Below, piece by piece: positions 24,695 through 33,817 of a stretch of 64,000 nt of DNA (position 1 is its first letter; each line of letters begins with the position of its first letter). A program made the translations under genes and the position numbers. Origin of the DNA: Sphingopyxis sp. Its GTDB lineage: Bacteria; Pseudomonadota; Alphaproteobacteria; Sphingomonadales; Sphingomonadaceae. The notes beneath the pieces were generated by a model. That model was given only the letters and a program-made list of their open reading frames with translations, was not told the origin of the DNA and did not search any database. The stretch spans positions 1 through 64,000 of the forward strand of contig NZ_JAIBES010000129.1 of assembly GCF_019459305.1 (NCBI RefSeq). Direction: 5' to 3'.

Positions 24695-27205
24695 TCAGAA
24701 TCTTATCGTCCCCGTCAGGCCGAAGGTGCGGGGTTCCTGCCGGGTCGATGAGACATAGCCCACCGGCGCCACCAGCAGATTATTCACAAACGTGCGGTTG
24801 TTGGTGATATTACGCACAAAAACCGCGAGTTCGTATGTGTCATCGGCAAAGCTGACCGCCGCGCGCGCGCCGAACAGATCCTGAGCCTTGCGTGTCGTGG
24901 TAAACACGACCGCATCGTTTTGCGTGTTGACGGCACCCGGAACGGCCGTCGATCCCGGGGGAACGGTCGCCGCATTCTGCGGAAAGAAATAGGATCCGGT
25001 CGGGCTCTTGCCGAGGTGGCTGTAGTCGGCGTGAAGTTTCAGACGAAAATCGCCGAAATCGCGATTGAAATCGAGCGCGGCGCCCCACTGCCAACGTGCG
25101 ATCGATTCAAAACGTTCGAAGCTGCGGTCTCCCTGCAAATCCGAATAACTGACATATTTCGGATCGACATGGGCGAGGAAGCCACTGAGCCGAAGATCGT
25201 CGGTGACGGCGAACATCGTCTCGGTTTCGAAACCGCGAACCCGCACCTTGCCCGCATTGCCGAGAACCGTGGCCGACGCGCCTTGGTTAGCCCCGGGCTG
25301 GGCGATCAGGGTGCTACGCTGAATATCGCTGATGTCCGACTGATAAACCGCCGCGTTGAAACGCAAGCGGCGATCGAAAAACTCACCTTTGAACCCCGCC
25401 TCGTAAGAATAGGCGACTTCGGGTTGGAACGGAATCAAGAAGACCGACGACGGCGCGCGCAGATTCTGACCACCCGAGCGGAAGCCCTTCGCGGTCTTGA
25501 GATAGACCATCGTGTCGTCGGTCAGATCATATTCTAAACCCGCCGTATAGGACCAGCCTGAAAAACTGTCGCGGCGCTTCACAGCGCATTGCGGCGTTTC
25601 GACCAGCTCCGGACCAACAATCGGCGGAGCAGTGAACAGCGAACAAGTCGTGGTCTGCGTCGCCCGATTGAAATTGTTGTTGAGGCTGTTGATCCCCTTG
25701 TCATCTACCGAATAGCGAAGGCCGCCGGTGAAGGAAAAGCGATCGGTGAAATGGAACGTGCCCTGTGTGTAGGCACCCATGCTGTCATTGTCGATATTGG
25801 CGAAGAAATGCGACGTAACGGGGTTGATCGCCGGAGCCACGATTGAGATCGACTGATCGAATCCGTTCTCGTGAAAGGCAAAGAATCCGGTCGCAAAGTC
25901 GAGCTTGTCATCGAACGCCGTGCCAGTGATCTGAAACTCGCCCGAATATTGTTCGACCGACTGCTGGCTCTCGGTGAAATGGATCGCGAAGCGGCTGCCG
26001 TCGAGGTCGACGCCGGCATGAGCGTCGATCTTGCGATAACCGAGGATCATCTGCATCTGACCGAAGCTGGTGTCGAGGATGCCCGTCGCACCGAAAGTCT
26101 TCGTCTTGGCGAAGGCGTAGGGCACTTCGTTGTTCGAAGCGATCGACGGGTCGGCAGCGAGCGCCGCAATGTCCGGGTTGAGCAGCGACAGTCCGAGCGC
26201 TGTGGCCGTTGCGGGTGTGGCGCCATTGATCAGGCCGACGAACAGTGCACCAGTCCCACCAAGATTAAAGGTGGAATTGGACGCGGTGAATCCCGAAGTC
26301 GCAAGGCGCAACTGCCGAGAGGGGGACTGCTCATCCATCCGGAAATATTCGCCCGACAGGCGGAGCGTGAAATTTTCGGTTGGCTTGAAATCGACCTTGA
26401 CCCGTCCATTCCACCGGTCGCGGTTGTCGAGCTTTACGCCGTCCGGCGTACCCGCAAACGGCGCCTGTGCGACGGCCGGATTATCGGGCGCGATCGCCGA
26501 CACGGTGCCCGCAGGAACGACATTGGTGGTATAACCCTCGCGGCTCAGTCGCTGAAGCGCCACGCGCACGCCGAGCTTGTCATCGACGATCGGCAAATTG
26601 AGTACGCCGGTCGCCTGAAACTCGTTGAATCGGCCGTACGTGACCGACAGGCTGCCCCCAAAGTCATTGAGATCCGGATTGTTCGAGTTGATCAGCAGCG
26701 CACCGCCGGTGGTGTTGCGACCGAACAGGGTGCCCTGCGGCCCCTTGAGCACCTGCACCGACTGGACGTCGAGGAAATCGCCGTTCAGGCCATAGGATCG
26801 TGCCCAATAAACACCGTCAACATATGTTCCGACCGATGGATCGAGCGTGATAAGCGTATCGGTCTGGACCTGACCGCGCAGTGTTACGGTCAGCGCGCTG
26901 GGGGTGTTCGAACCCGAACGGATCAGCAGGCCAGGCGTAAAATTGGCCAAGTCCTGCACCTGCTGGACATTGCGGTTGGCGAGATCATCGCCCGACAGCA
27001 CAGTAACTGCAACCGGGACGTCCTGGAGGTTTTCGTCGACCTTGCGTGCCTGAACAATGATGGCGTCAAGGCCGCCATATTCCTGGGCTTCGTCAGCCGG
27101 CGCTGCGGCGTCCTGGGCAAAGGCCGGGGCCGATGACAGCGCCACTGCCGCCAACGAAACCTGAGCGAGCATCCGAAACGAATAGCGCTTCTGCTTGAAA
27201 TTCAT
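24695..27205 (-). CDS. TonB-dependent outer-membrane receptor
   Basis: About 836 residues. ATG at 27205 is favoured by GGGAGGA nine bases upstream. A signal peptide ends APAFA-QD near residue 30. A plug domain follows (IIVQARKVDENLQDVPVAV as the TonB-box region, VQVLKGPQGTLFGRNTTGGALL), then a beta barrel ending in Phe (TGTIRF). Such receptors take up bulky or scarce substrates; in sphingomonads they often serve polycyclic or terpenoid compounds rather than siderophores, and no siderophore gene is near. The promoter holds site C (27254-27274), so uptake is likely co-induced with the catabolic genes. Confidence 0.95.
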   Translation of the reverse strand: MNFKQKRYSFRMLAQVSLAAVALSSAPAFAQDAAAPADEAQEYGGLDAIIVQARKVDENLQDVPVAVTVLSGDDLANRNVQQVQDLANFTPGLLIRSGSNTPSALTVTLRGQVQTDTLITLDPSVGTYVDGVYWARSYGLNGDFLDVQSVQVLKGPQGTLFGRNTTGGALLINSNNPDLNDFGGSLSVTYGRFNEFQATGVLNLPIVDDKLGVRVALQRLSREGYTTNVVPAGTVSAIAPDNPAVAQAPFAGTPDGVKLDNRDRWNGRVKVDFKPTENFTLRLSGEYFRMDEQSPSRQLRLATSGFTASNSTFNLGGTGALFVGLINGATPATATALGLSLLNPDIAALAADPSIASNNEVPYAFAKTKTFGATGILDTSFGQMQMILGYRKIDAHAGVDLDGSRFAIHFTESQQSVEQYSGEFQITGTAFDDKLDFATGFFAFHENGFDQSISIVAPAINPVTSHFFANIDNDSMGAYTQGTFHFTDRFSFTGGLRYSVDDKGINSLNNNFNRATQTTTCSLFTAPPIVGPELVETPQCAVKRRDSFSGWSYTAGLEYDLTDDTMVYLKTAKGFRSGGQNLRAPSSVFLIPFQPEVAYSYEAGFKGEFFDRRLRFNAAVYQSDISDIQRSTLIAQPGANQGASATVLGNAGKVRVRGFETETMFAVTDDLRLSGFLAHVDPKYVSYSDLQGDRSFERFESIARWQWGAALDFNRDFGDFRLKLHADYSHLGKSPTGSYFFPQNAATVPPGSTAVPGAVNTQNDAVVFTTTRKAQDLFGARAAVSFADDTYELAVFVRNITNNRTFVNNLLVAPVGYVSSTRQEPRTFGLTGTIRF

Positions 27206-27253
27206 GGTCAACATCCTCCCTGCAAGGCTTCCTGCCGGCCTCACTTATCCAGT

Positions 27254-27274
27254 TATATAACTAAGTCTAATAAG
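27254..27274 (+). promoter_or_regulatory. Operator-like element, TAACTAGGT family (site C)
   Basis: Core TATATAACTAAGT followed by CTAATAAG, about 49 bases upstream of the TonB receptor start. It is one mismatch (A for G) from the consensus core. Confidence 0.7.
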
Positions 27275-27324
27275 ACAGACAAGTGGATTGCGCCTTCCGT
27301 TGGGAATGGCGCGCTAAATTGTTC

Positions 27325-28344
27325 TCAACTGCGTCCTTTTGGTAACAATCGTGCGAGCGTGGGGACGTCGGCAAGCGCGCGCAGCACATCATTCAGGTGG
27401 GTGCAACCCAAGGTTCCGACCAGCGTGTCGAGCACCGCCTGCCGGAAGTCCGCCACCTTCTGGCCGACCATCCTTGCCGCCTTCATCGACGCACCGGGAC
27501 ATTCGCGGAACGGCAGGATCAGTGGCAAAACCTGAAGCGACAGCAACATTTCATCCACCTCGTCGATTTCGGCATAGACCCGATACTCGTGAATCGCGGT
27601 GCGTGTGCCCTGCGGGTTGGGGCCGCTGTCCTGAAAGCCCGCGTCGATCTTGAGCACCCCCTCGGAGCGCCACACATCGATTCGCCGCGCACGCCGCGCC
27701 TGCGGACGGCCGGTCTGTTCGGTCATCGCGTGCCAGCCCACTGGATCATCCGGATTGACGAGAGGGCCGACCTCGGTCGAGGATTGATGCGAATGGTCGA
27801 CGCTGCCGACATCGGACAGCGAACTGGCCCCCTCGGTAAACCCGGTGCAGATATTGAGCATCCGCCCCTTGTTGCCGGCGGTCGATTGGGTTCCCTTGCT
27901 GCGCATCGCCGCTTGCCAGTCGGCGATCCACCGCGACCATATCCATCCCGCGACAAGGCTGGCGCCGGCGAAATCGTCGAGAAGCTGAAACGTCGGCGTG
28001 CCGCGAATGTCGCTCAGCGTCGCCGCCAGCGCATGGCGGCTTGCCCCGCCCGCGCGAACGCCGACCATGTCGGACAGGCGGGGATGATCGGGGGTAGCCG
28101 ATATTTCGAGAATCTCGCGCATCGGCGACGTCCGGATACGAAATTCACCGGTCGCCAGCTCGACCGGATCCCCGTCGAAGGGGGTCAGCAGATCGCGGCC
28201 GCGTCCTTGCATCACCCAAGGCTCACCTAAGCCGTCCGGCCATTCCGAGTCGATCGACGTCGTTCGTCGGATCGAACCGGGGCGACGGTCGGGCGCGGGG
28301 CCGGCCGACTGACGTGCAAAGGGGAATTGCTGAGGAGCGTTCAA
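27325..28344 (-). CDS. DUF2889 family protein
   Basis: 339 residues from a TTG start at 28344 (NAPQQFPFARQ), which has AGGAT overlapping the stop of the upstream SDR; the longer frame to 28587 runs through the SDR and is rejected. The protein matches the DUF2889 pattern: SIRRTTSIDSEWPDG near the start and CTHLNDVLRALADVP at the C terminus. Function is unknown. Relatives are often found in beta-oxidation-like catabolic clusters of proteobacteria. It is last in the operon SDR, SDR, SDR, DUF2889 that starts at 30787 under site D. Confidence 0.85.
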   Translation of the reverse strand: MNAPQQFPFARQSAGPAPDRRPGSIRRTTSIDSEWPDGLGEPWVMQGRGRDLLTPFDGDPVELATGEFRIRTSPMREILEISATPDHPRLSDMVGVRAGGASRHALAATLSDIRGTPTFQLLDDFAGASLVAGWIWSRWIADWQAAMRSKGTQSTAGNKGRMLNICTGFTEGASSLSDVGSVDHSHQSSTEVGPLVNPDDPVGWHAMTEQTGRPQARRARRIDVWRSEGVLKIDAGFQDSGPNPQGTRTAIHEYRVYAEIDEVDEMLLSLQVLPLILPFRECPGASMKAARMVGQKVADFRQAVLDTLVGTLGCTHLNDVLRALADVPTLARLLPKGRS

Positions 28345-28354
28345 AACATTGATC

Positions 28355-29149
28355 CTATTTCGGCGGCATACGGATGGCGCCGTCGAGCCGCAGAGTCTGG
28401 CCGTTGAAATAGCCGTTACGGACGAGTTCCAGCACCAGCGAACCGAATTCTTCCGGATGCCCAAGGCGCTTGGGGAATGGTACCGACGCCGCCAACCCCT
28501 CGAAAATCGCGGGGGCGCGATCCTTGACCGCCAGCATCGGCGGCGTCGCGAAAATGCCGGGCATGATGGAATTGACCCGGATGCCAAGATCCATGAGATC
28601 GCGCGCCAGCGGTAGCACCAGACCGTTCACCCCCGCCTTCAAAGACCCATAGCCGACCTGACCGATTTGAGCGTCCTGCGCCGCAGCGGATGCCGTGAGA
28701 ATGATTGCACCGCGTTCGCCATCGTCATTGAGCGGTTCGGCGTTTGCCATGCCAAGCGCCGACAGTGACGCGAGGCGGTAGCTTGCGATCAAAATGCCCT
28801 GCGCGGAAAAGGCATAGTCGTCGGTCGAGTAACGGACATAGCCGCCGCTGGCCTTGTCGTAGCGGACCGTCTTGCCGCCCTTCGAGATTTGCGCGCAGTG
28901 GACGAGCACCCGTTCCTGTCCGTGCGCGGCGCGGGCCGCTTCGAATCCCGCGATAACGCTGTCCTCGCTGGTAATATCCACTTTGCAGAAGATACCGCCG
29001 ATTGCGTCGGCGACCGCCTGACCACCCTCTTCATTGACGTCAAAGATCGCCACCTTCGCGCCCGCGCTTGCGAGCGCCTCGGCGCTGGCACGGCCAAGGC
29101 CTGAAGCGCCGCCGGTAACGACTGCGACCAAATTATCGTCGAGTTTCAT
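28355..29149 (-). CDS. SDR, HSD10/3-hydroxyacyl-CoA dehydrogenase-like
   Basis: 264 residues with TGGASGLG cofactor loop and active site LTASAAAQDAQIGQVGYGSLK (Ser, Tyr and Lys present). The length and layout resemble type II 3-hydroxyacyl-CoA dehydrogenases (HSD17B10), which oxidise the beta-hydroxyl of acyl-CoA or steroid substrates with NAD. It is third in the operon; the gap to the SDR at 29172 is 22 bases. Regulated with that operon, probably from site D. Whether its substrate is a fatty or cyclic acyl-CoA cannot be told. Confidence 0.92.
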   Translation of the reverse strand: MKLDDNLVAVVTGGASGLGRASAEALASAGAKVAIFDVNEEGGQAVADAIGGIFCKVDITSEDSVIAGFEAARAAHGQERVLVHCAQISKGGKTVRYDKASGGYVRYSTDDYAFSAQGILIASYRLASLSALGMANAEPLNDDGERGAIILTASAAAQDAQIGQVGYGSLKAGVNGLVLPLARDLMDLGIRVNSIMPGIFATPPMLAVKDRAPAIFEGLAASVPFPKRLGHPEEFGSLVLELVRNGYFNGQTLRLDGAIRMPPK

Positions 29150-29171
29150 GCTGTTATTTCCTTGCTTTCAA

Positions 29172-29966
29172 TCATTGCAGAACTTCCAGATTGCCGCCAT
29201 CAACGATCAGCACCTGACCTGTGATGAACCCCGCACGATCCGAACAGAGGAAGGCAGCGGCAGCCGCCATGTCCTGCGGCGTCCCCATCCGCGGGATCGG
29301 ATAATGGCTGGTGCGTTCGGCGATATGCTCGTCATAGGTCTGTCCCTGCGCCTCGGCGATTTTCGTGAACACATCGCGAAATTGCGGCGTGGCGATCGCG
29401 CCGGTGCCCAGCGTGTTGACGGTGATGCCGAAGGGACCGAGTTCAGCCGACAATGTTTTCGAGAGCGCAAGCGCTCCGACCCGATAGGTGTTCTGTGCCG
29501 CACGCGCGAGCTTGCGGTGCGGCGCCTTTACCGAATTGGTGCCGATGGTCAGGATGCGGCCCCAGCCCTTGCCCTGCATATGCGGAAAAACCGCCTGCAC
29601 CGCCCAGCGAAAGGCCATGACATTGTTGTTGTTCGCCGCCGCGAAGGTTTCGTCGTCGACATCGAGGAAGGCGCCCTTTGGGCCGGAATCGACGTTGAAG
29701 ATCAATATGTCTGGCGACCCGAACGTTTCGCTCGCCGTCTTCACCGCCGACGCGATTCCGTCTTTCGTGGTGCAATCGGCCGAAACGCCCATCGCCTGCC
29801 CGCCCGCCGCCTGCAATTCGGCGACAGCATCATCGATCGTCGTCTGCGTGCGCGCGGCGATCACGACCCGGCAGCCTTCGCCCGCGAATTCGTGCGCGCA
29901 GCCGAGGCCGATCCCCTTTGAGCCGCCGAAAACGAGCGCAACCTTGCCGGTGATGCCCAAGTCCAT
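29172..29966 (-). CDS. SDR-fold protein without canonical catalytic Tyr/Lys
   Basis: 264 residues with a good cofactor loop (FGGSKGIGLG) and C-terminal TGQVLIVDGG. At the place of the YxxxK motif it reads RAAQNTYRVG: aligning the following ALALSKTLS helix puts Q158 where Tyr and R162 where Lys should be. The Tyr at 161 is out of register. A class of SDRs with Ser-Asn-x-x-Arg-like motifs exists, so this may be an active variant with a different mechanism or a binding protein. Its start overlaps the stop of the upstream SDR by TGATG. Confidence 0.85.
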   Translation of the reverse strand: MDLGITGKVALVFGGSKGIGLGCAHEFAGEGCRVVIAARTQTTIDDAVAELQAAGGQAMGVSADCTTKDGIASAVKTASETFGSPDILIFNVDSGPKGAFLDVDDETFAAANNNNVMAFRWAVQAVFPHMQGKGWGRILTIGTNSVKAPHRKLARAAQNTYRVGALALSKTLSAELGPFGITVNTLGTGAIATPQFRDVFTKIAEAQGQTYDEHIAERTSHYPIPRMGTPQDMAAAAAFLCSDRAGFITGQVLIVDGGNLEVLQ

Positions 29967-30787
29967 CAGGGTGCCTTGCCCTGCTGAAGCTTGAGCCGTT
30001 CTTGCAAGATATCGTTACGTCCTGGCGATGCGGCGACGGTCGAGCCGCCGTCCATCTTGATCGTCGTGCCGGTGATATAGTCGGACTTTGCCGATGCGAG
30101 AAACAGACAGGCATGCGCAATGTCGGCGGGCGTACCGGCGCGTCCAACGGGGACCGTCGCACCATAGGCGGCAAGCCCCTCGTCGCCGAGCACGGCTTTC
30201 GCGCGATCGCTGGCAATGAGGCCAGGGTTGACCGCGTTTACGGTGATCCCTTCCCCCACCACATCGCCCGCGGCGGCGCGAATAAAGGCATCGAGCGCAG
30301 CTTTGGCCATGCCATAAGCGGTCATGTTCGGAACGACGTTGAACGTGCCATTGATCGACCCGATCGCTATGAAGCGGCCGCCGCCCTGTGCCTTGGCAAG
30401 GTAAGGCCGCGCTGCGTCGAGCAGCCACCACGCTGCTTTGGCAGTGCTGGCAAAGCCCGCCTCAAGGCGCTCGTCGTCGACTTGTCCAACACCGCCGTGC
30501 GGAATGTCGGCGGCGGCGTGGACGATGATATCGATCGTACCAAAGGCCTCTACGGTCGCCGCAACGAGCGCGCGGCAGTCGGCGTGGCGTGCGATGTCGG
30601 CGGCATAGCATTCGGCGGCGCCGCCTGCTTCTTCGATCTCTGCTTTCACATCTTCGGCATAAGCGATGGTCCGGGCGCCCAGCATGACCTGTGCCCCCCC
30701 GTTTGCGAAAGCCTTCGCGACACCGCGACCAACCCCACGACCGCCACCGGTCACAATCACCGACTTGCCGACAAAAGACTCTTCCAT
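29966..30787 (-). CDS. Short-chain dehydrogenase/reductase (SDR)
   Basis: 273 residues, classical: TGGGRGVGRG, HAAADIP, catalytic Ser in AIGSINGTF and YGMAK. First gene of the SDR-SDR-SDR-DUF2889 operon. It starts 31 bases from the operator-like site D, which it shares with the divergent isochorismatase-like gene. Likely oxidises or reduces a hydroxyacyl intermediate. There are 11 other SDR-fold genes in the window, so specificity is open. Confidence 0.92.
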   Translation of the reverse strand: MEESFVGKSVIVTGGGRGVGRGVAKAFANGGAQVMLGARTIAYAEDVKAEIEEAGGAAECYAADIARHADCRALVAATVEAFGTIDIIVHAAADIPHGGVGQVDDERLEAGFASTAKAAWWLLDAARPYLAKAQGGGRFIAIGSINGTFNVVPNMTAYGMAKAALDAFIRAAAGDVVGEGITVNAVNPGLIASDRAKAVLGDEGLAAYGATVPVGRAGTPADIAHACLFLASAKSDYITGTTIKMDGGSTVAASPGRNDILQERLKLQQGKAP

Positions 30788-30817
30788 CGCTCTCTCCCTT
30801 GCCCTTATCCTTCGCTA

Positions 30818-30838
30818 CATATATTACCTAGTTTGATA
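30818..30838 (-). promoter_or_regulatory. Operator-like element, TAACTAGGT family (site D)
   Basis: On the minus strand the core is TATCAAACTAGGT followed by AATATATG. It lies in the 71-base divergent promoter between the SDR at 29966-30787 and the isochorismatase-like gene at 30859. Confidence 0.78.
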
Positions 30839-30858
30839 GGTCGAGCAAGGAGAATGGG

Positions 30859-31470
30859 ATGACGGTCAAGGGTCTCGAGCCAGGAAAGCGGCCTGCGTTG
30901 CTAATTTCTGAGATGCAGAACGGTATCACCGACCGAGCGTTTCGGGATACTCCGCTCGCCGAACAAGTCGCAACGCGCGGCATTGTCGGCAAGATCAATG
31001 CGCTCTCTGCGGGTTTTCGTGAGCGTGGATTTCCGGTTATTCATTGCACGATCACCGCACGTGCCGATTTTTACGGGTGGAACCGCAATTGCGTACTTGC
31101 AGCCCGGATTTTCAGGGAGGGTAACCTTGTATCGGGCAGCCACTTCGCGGCGATCCATGACGATATCGTCGTAGGCGGCCAGGATATCGTTTCTGAACGC
31201 CACCATGGCATGGCTGCGTTCACGGGTACGGATCTCGCTTCCACCCTCCGCGGGCTCGGGATCGACACTGTGGTATTCTGCGGTGTTTCGACAAATGTCG
31301 CGCTGATGGGCGGATCGGTCGAAGCAGTGGGTCATGGCTATACTTCGGTGATTGCCGAGGACAGCGCCGCAGGCGGCACTGCGGAGACGCATCAGATTCA
31401 GGTGACGATGCACCTCCCGCTCGTAGCGACGGTTTCCCGACACGCCGATATCATAGAGGCGCTCGGTTAG
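30859..31470 (+). CDS. Isochorismatase-fold protein lacking the catalytic triad
   Basis: 203 residues with the cysteine-hydrolase/isochorismatase fold: N-terminal PALLISEMQNG, FTGTDLASTLRGLGI and VVFCGVSTNVALMGGSVEA. The triad is changed: Asp is E18, Lys is R114 (SERHHG) and the nucleophile Cys position is A148. The Cys at 141 lies on the strand before it and is not the nucleophile. True isochorismatases lack the Cys but keep Asp and Lys; this protein keeps none unchanged. An AAGGAG site precedes the ATG. It is divergent from an SDR operon under site D and convergent with an acyl-CoA synthetase, their stop codons overlapping. Confidence 0.85.
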   Translation: MTVKGLEPGKRPALLISEMQNGITDRAFRDTPLAEQVATRGIVGKINALSAGFRERGFPVIHCTITARADFYGWNRNCVLAARIFREGNLVSGSHFAAIHDDIVVGGQDIVSERHHGMAAFTGTDLASTLRGLGIDTVVFCGVSTNVALMGGSVEAVGHGYTSVIAEDSAAGGTAETHQIQVTMHLPLVATVSRHADIIEALG

Positions 31471-32963
31471 GCGTCGCCGAACAGACGCCGCAGTTCAGGC
31501 GCCGATGGTTTCATCGAAGGGGTGCGCGGAAAATCGGCAACGAATCGGAAATGGAGCGGAACCTGATAGGGGATCAGCCGGTCCTTAAGCCAAGCCCTGA
31601 GGTCGTCGGCTGCCGGTTCGCTGGCACCGTCCTTCAAGATGATCGCAGCGACGGGCACTTCGCCGAGCCGTTCGTCTGGGACACCGACGACGGCGGCTTC
31701 GCGCACAGCAGGATGATCGTTGATCGCGCGCGCGACGTCGTCCGGGTGAATCTTGAACCCGCCGCGGATGATCGCATTGTCCGCGCGGCCCCGGATATAA
31801 AGAAAGCGATCGGGATCGAGCACGGCGCGGTCGGTCGTGCGCAGCCATTGCATATCGTTGGCGAGCTGCTGGCCCTTGAGCTCGAGCAGCCCTTCCGCGC
31901 CGTCCGGCAGAATGGCCCCGGTTTCGGGATCGACGATCCGCGCCTCGATATCGCCGTGGACGCGGCCTACCGCGCCGCGCTTCTCCGCCCAACGCAGGCG
32001 GAAATCATCAATCGTCCAGCCGGCGATGGCGCCCGCAAACTCGGTCGCGCCGTAATTGCTGCAGATCGGGATGCCATATTTGGCGAGAAACGCATCGACC
32101 AGATCAGGCGATAGCGGAGCCGTACCCGAGATGAGCGATTTGAGGCTGGACAGGTCGGCGGGTTCGACGTCGGCATCGAGCAGCATGCGTACGGCCGAGG
32201 GCACGGCCGGAGCGACCGAGGGCTTGTTGCGCTTTACCGATGCGACCCAGGCATCGACGCTGAACTTTTCGAGCAGCGCGATCTTTCGCCCCGCCGCAAG
32301 CGCAGCGATACAGCCATAAATCCCGCCGATGTGGGTGAGCGGGTTGACCACCATCGTGCAACCCGAATTGAGCTTTGGCGGGTCGTCGAAGCTGCGCCCG
32401 CGTTCATATTTGGTGAAACCGCGAAAGCTCGCGTCGAAGGCCGCTCGGCTCAGTGGCACGCGTTTCGGCGCACCGGTGGTGCCGCTAGTGAGCATTTCGA
32501 CGGCGACCCCCGACGAGGTTTTGACCTCGACCCCGACCGCAGCTTGGACGATGCGAACGCCGCCGAGGAGCGGGTCGATCTCGATGACAGCAGATCCGGC
32601 CCGCTCGAGCGCCGCCGCGACGCCGGATCGCGCGAGATCGGTTGCGTCGGCGATGACGACGGGAAGCACCAATCCCTCGACATCGGCCATCAGTCTTGCG
32701 TCGGGCAGGATCGGATTGAGCGTCACGAGGCAGCGATCGGACGAGAGGACCGCAACGATCGCCGCAATATGGCCCGGACGATTGCGCAGCATCACGCCGA
32801 CGCGCGCGGCTTCGGGCAGGTCCATGGCGTCCATTGCGGCTTCGATGGCGCGGACCGACGCAGCAATCTGGCCCCAGCTATAATCCCGCCCCTCGAAATC
32901 AATTTCGGTTCGTTCGGGATCAAGCGCCATGATCGCGCGCAATTTTTCAGTCATCAGCGCCAT
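31467..32963 (-). CDS. AMP-dependent acyl-CoA synthetase/ligase
   Basis: 498-residue ANL enzyme that activates a carboxylic acid with ATP and CoA. The phosphate loop is EMLTSGTTGAPKRVPLS, SNYGATEF is the mid motif, GFKIHPDDV the hinge region, and the C-terminal catalytic Lys lies in PRTPSMKPSAPELRR. Its start overlaps the stop of the SDR at 32963 by TGATG, and the two genes form a unit under site E. Acid specificity cannot be read; 498 residues is short compared with long-chain fatty-acyl ligases (550-600). Confidence 0.93.
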   Translation of the reverse strand: MALMTEKLRAIMALDPERTEIDFEGRDYSWGQIAASVRAIEAAMDAMDLPEAARVGVMLRNRPGHIAAIVAVLSSDRCLVTLNPILPDARLMADVEGLVLPVVIADATDLARSGVAAALERAGSAVIEIDPLLGGVRIVQAAVGVEVKTSSGVAVEMLTSGTTGAPKRVPLSRAAFDASFRGFTKYERGRSFDDPPKLNSGCTMVVNPLTHIGGIYGCIAALAAGRKIALLEKFSVDAWVASVKRNKPSVAPAVPSAVRMLLDADVEPADLSSLKSLISGTAPLSPDLVDAFLAKYGIPICSNYGATEFAGAIAGWTIDDFRLRWAEKRGAVGRVHGDIEARIVDPETGAILPDGAEGLLELKGQQLANDMQWLRTTDRAVLDPDRFLYIRGRADNAIIRGGFKIHPDDVARAINDHPAVREAAVVGVPDERLGEVPVAAIILKDGASEPAADDLRAWLKDRLIPYQVPLHFRFVADFPRTPSMKPSAPELRRLFGDA

Positions 32964-33721
32964 CAGAGCGCGAGCCCTCCGCTCGCTTCGATGATCTGGC
33001 CCGTCACCCAGCGTGCGTCGTCGCCCAGCAACATCATCACCGCGCCGGCAATATCATCCGGCTCGCCAAGACGGCCCATCGGGGTATGCTTTGCGGTCGC
33101 TTCGTCCCAGCCGGGCTGGTCGCGCAATGCCGTGATGAAGTCGGTCGCGACCGCGCCGGGCGCGATACAGTTGCAGGTGATCTGGCGTTTGGCGACAGCC
33201 AGAGCGGTGCTGAAGGTCAGGCTCTGCACCGCGCGCTTGGTCATGGCATAGCTTGCGGCGAAGGGCTGGCCGACCTTGCCCGACATCGAGCCGATGTTGA
33301 CAATCCGCCCGCCGTCACGAAGCCGCGGGAGCGCCGCCTGCGTCACGAAATGCGGACCCTTCACATTGACCGCGAAAAGCTCGTCGAACAGATCCTCGTC
33401 CGCACCCTTTAACGTGCCATCGCGCCCGCTGCGCCCGACCCCGGCATTGTTGATGAGGAAGTCGAGATTGGGGGCGCCGCCAAACTGCGCGTCGCAGGCG
33501 TCGAACATCGCCGCAATGCCCGAAAGGGTCGACACGTCGGCCTGGACCGCGAACGCCTTGCCCCCGGTGGCGACGATATCGGCCGCGAGCGCGTCGGCGG
33601 CATCCTTGCTGCCGGCATAGTTGATCGCGACATGCGCGCCCGCGGCGCCGAGTCGCCTTACGATCGACGCGCCGATGCCGCGCGATCCGCCCGTGACCAA
33701 TGCCGTTTTGGCTTCGAACAT
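32963..33721 (-). CDS. SDR, FabG-like
   Basis: 252 residues: TGGSRGIGAS cofactor loop, NNAGVG, catalytic Ser in NIGSMSGK and YAMTK, then VTGQIIEASGG. FabG-like oxidoreductase of a 3-oxoacyl or cyclic ketone. It is the first gene of the short operon with the acyl-CoA synthetase. The start lies 31 bases from site E, shared with the divergent enoyl-CoA hydratase operon. Confidence 0.92.
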   Translation of the reverse strand: MFEAKTALVTGGSRGIGASIVRRLGAAGAHVAINYAGSKDAADALAADIVATGGKAFAVQADVSTLSGIAAMFDACDAQFGGAPNLDFLINNAGVGRSGRDGTLKGADEDLFDELFAVNVKGPHFVTQAALPRLRDGGRIVNIGSMSGKVGQPFAASYAMTKRAVQSLTFSTALAVAKRQITCNCIAPGAVATDFITALRDQPGWDEATAKHTPMGRLGEPDDIAGAVMMLLGDDARWVTGQIIEASGGLAL

Positions 33722-33751
33722 CCGCTCTCTCCCTGATCTTATTTGTCACGA

Positions 33752-33772
33752 CATAATTGACCTAGTTATATA
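33752..33772 (-). promoter_or_regulatory. Operator-like element, TAACTAGGT family (site E)
   Basis: Minus-strand core TATATAACTAGGT followed by CAATTATG, a perfect match to the consensus core. It lies between the SDR/acyl-CoA-synthetase unit (leftward) and the ECH-SDR-ECH-ACAD-ACAD-ADH operon (rightward). Confidence 0.8.
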
Positions 33773-33817
33773 ACTCGTGCAAGGCCTATGTCGAAATGCT
33801 TTGGGAGAATCGCGGTC

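Noticed and set aside
25871-27136. 421-residue open frame opposite the TonB receptor
   Set aside because: Antisense to a textbook receptor with signal peptide and terminal Phe; no ribosome site or motif.
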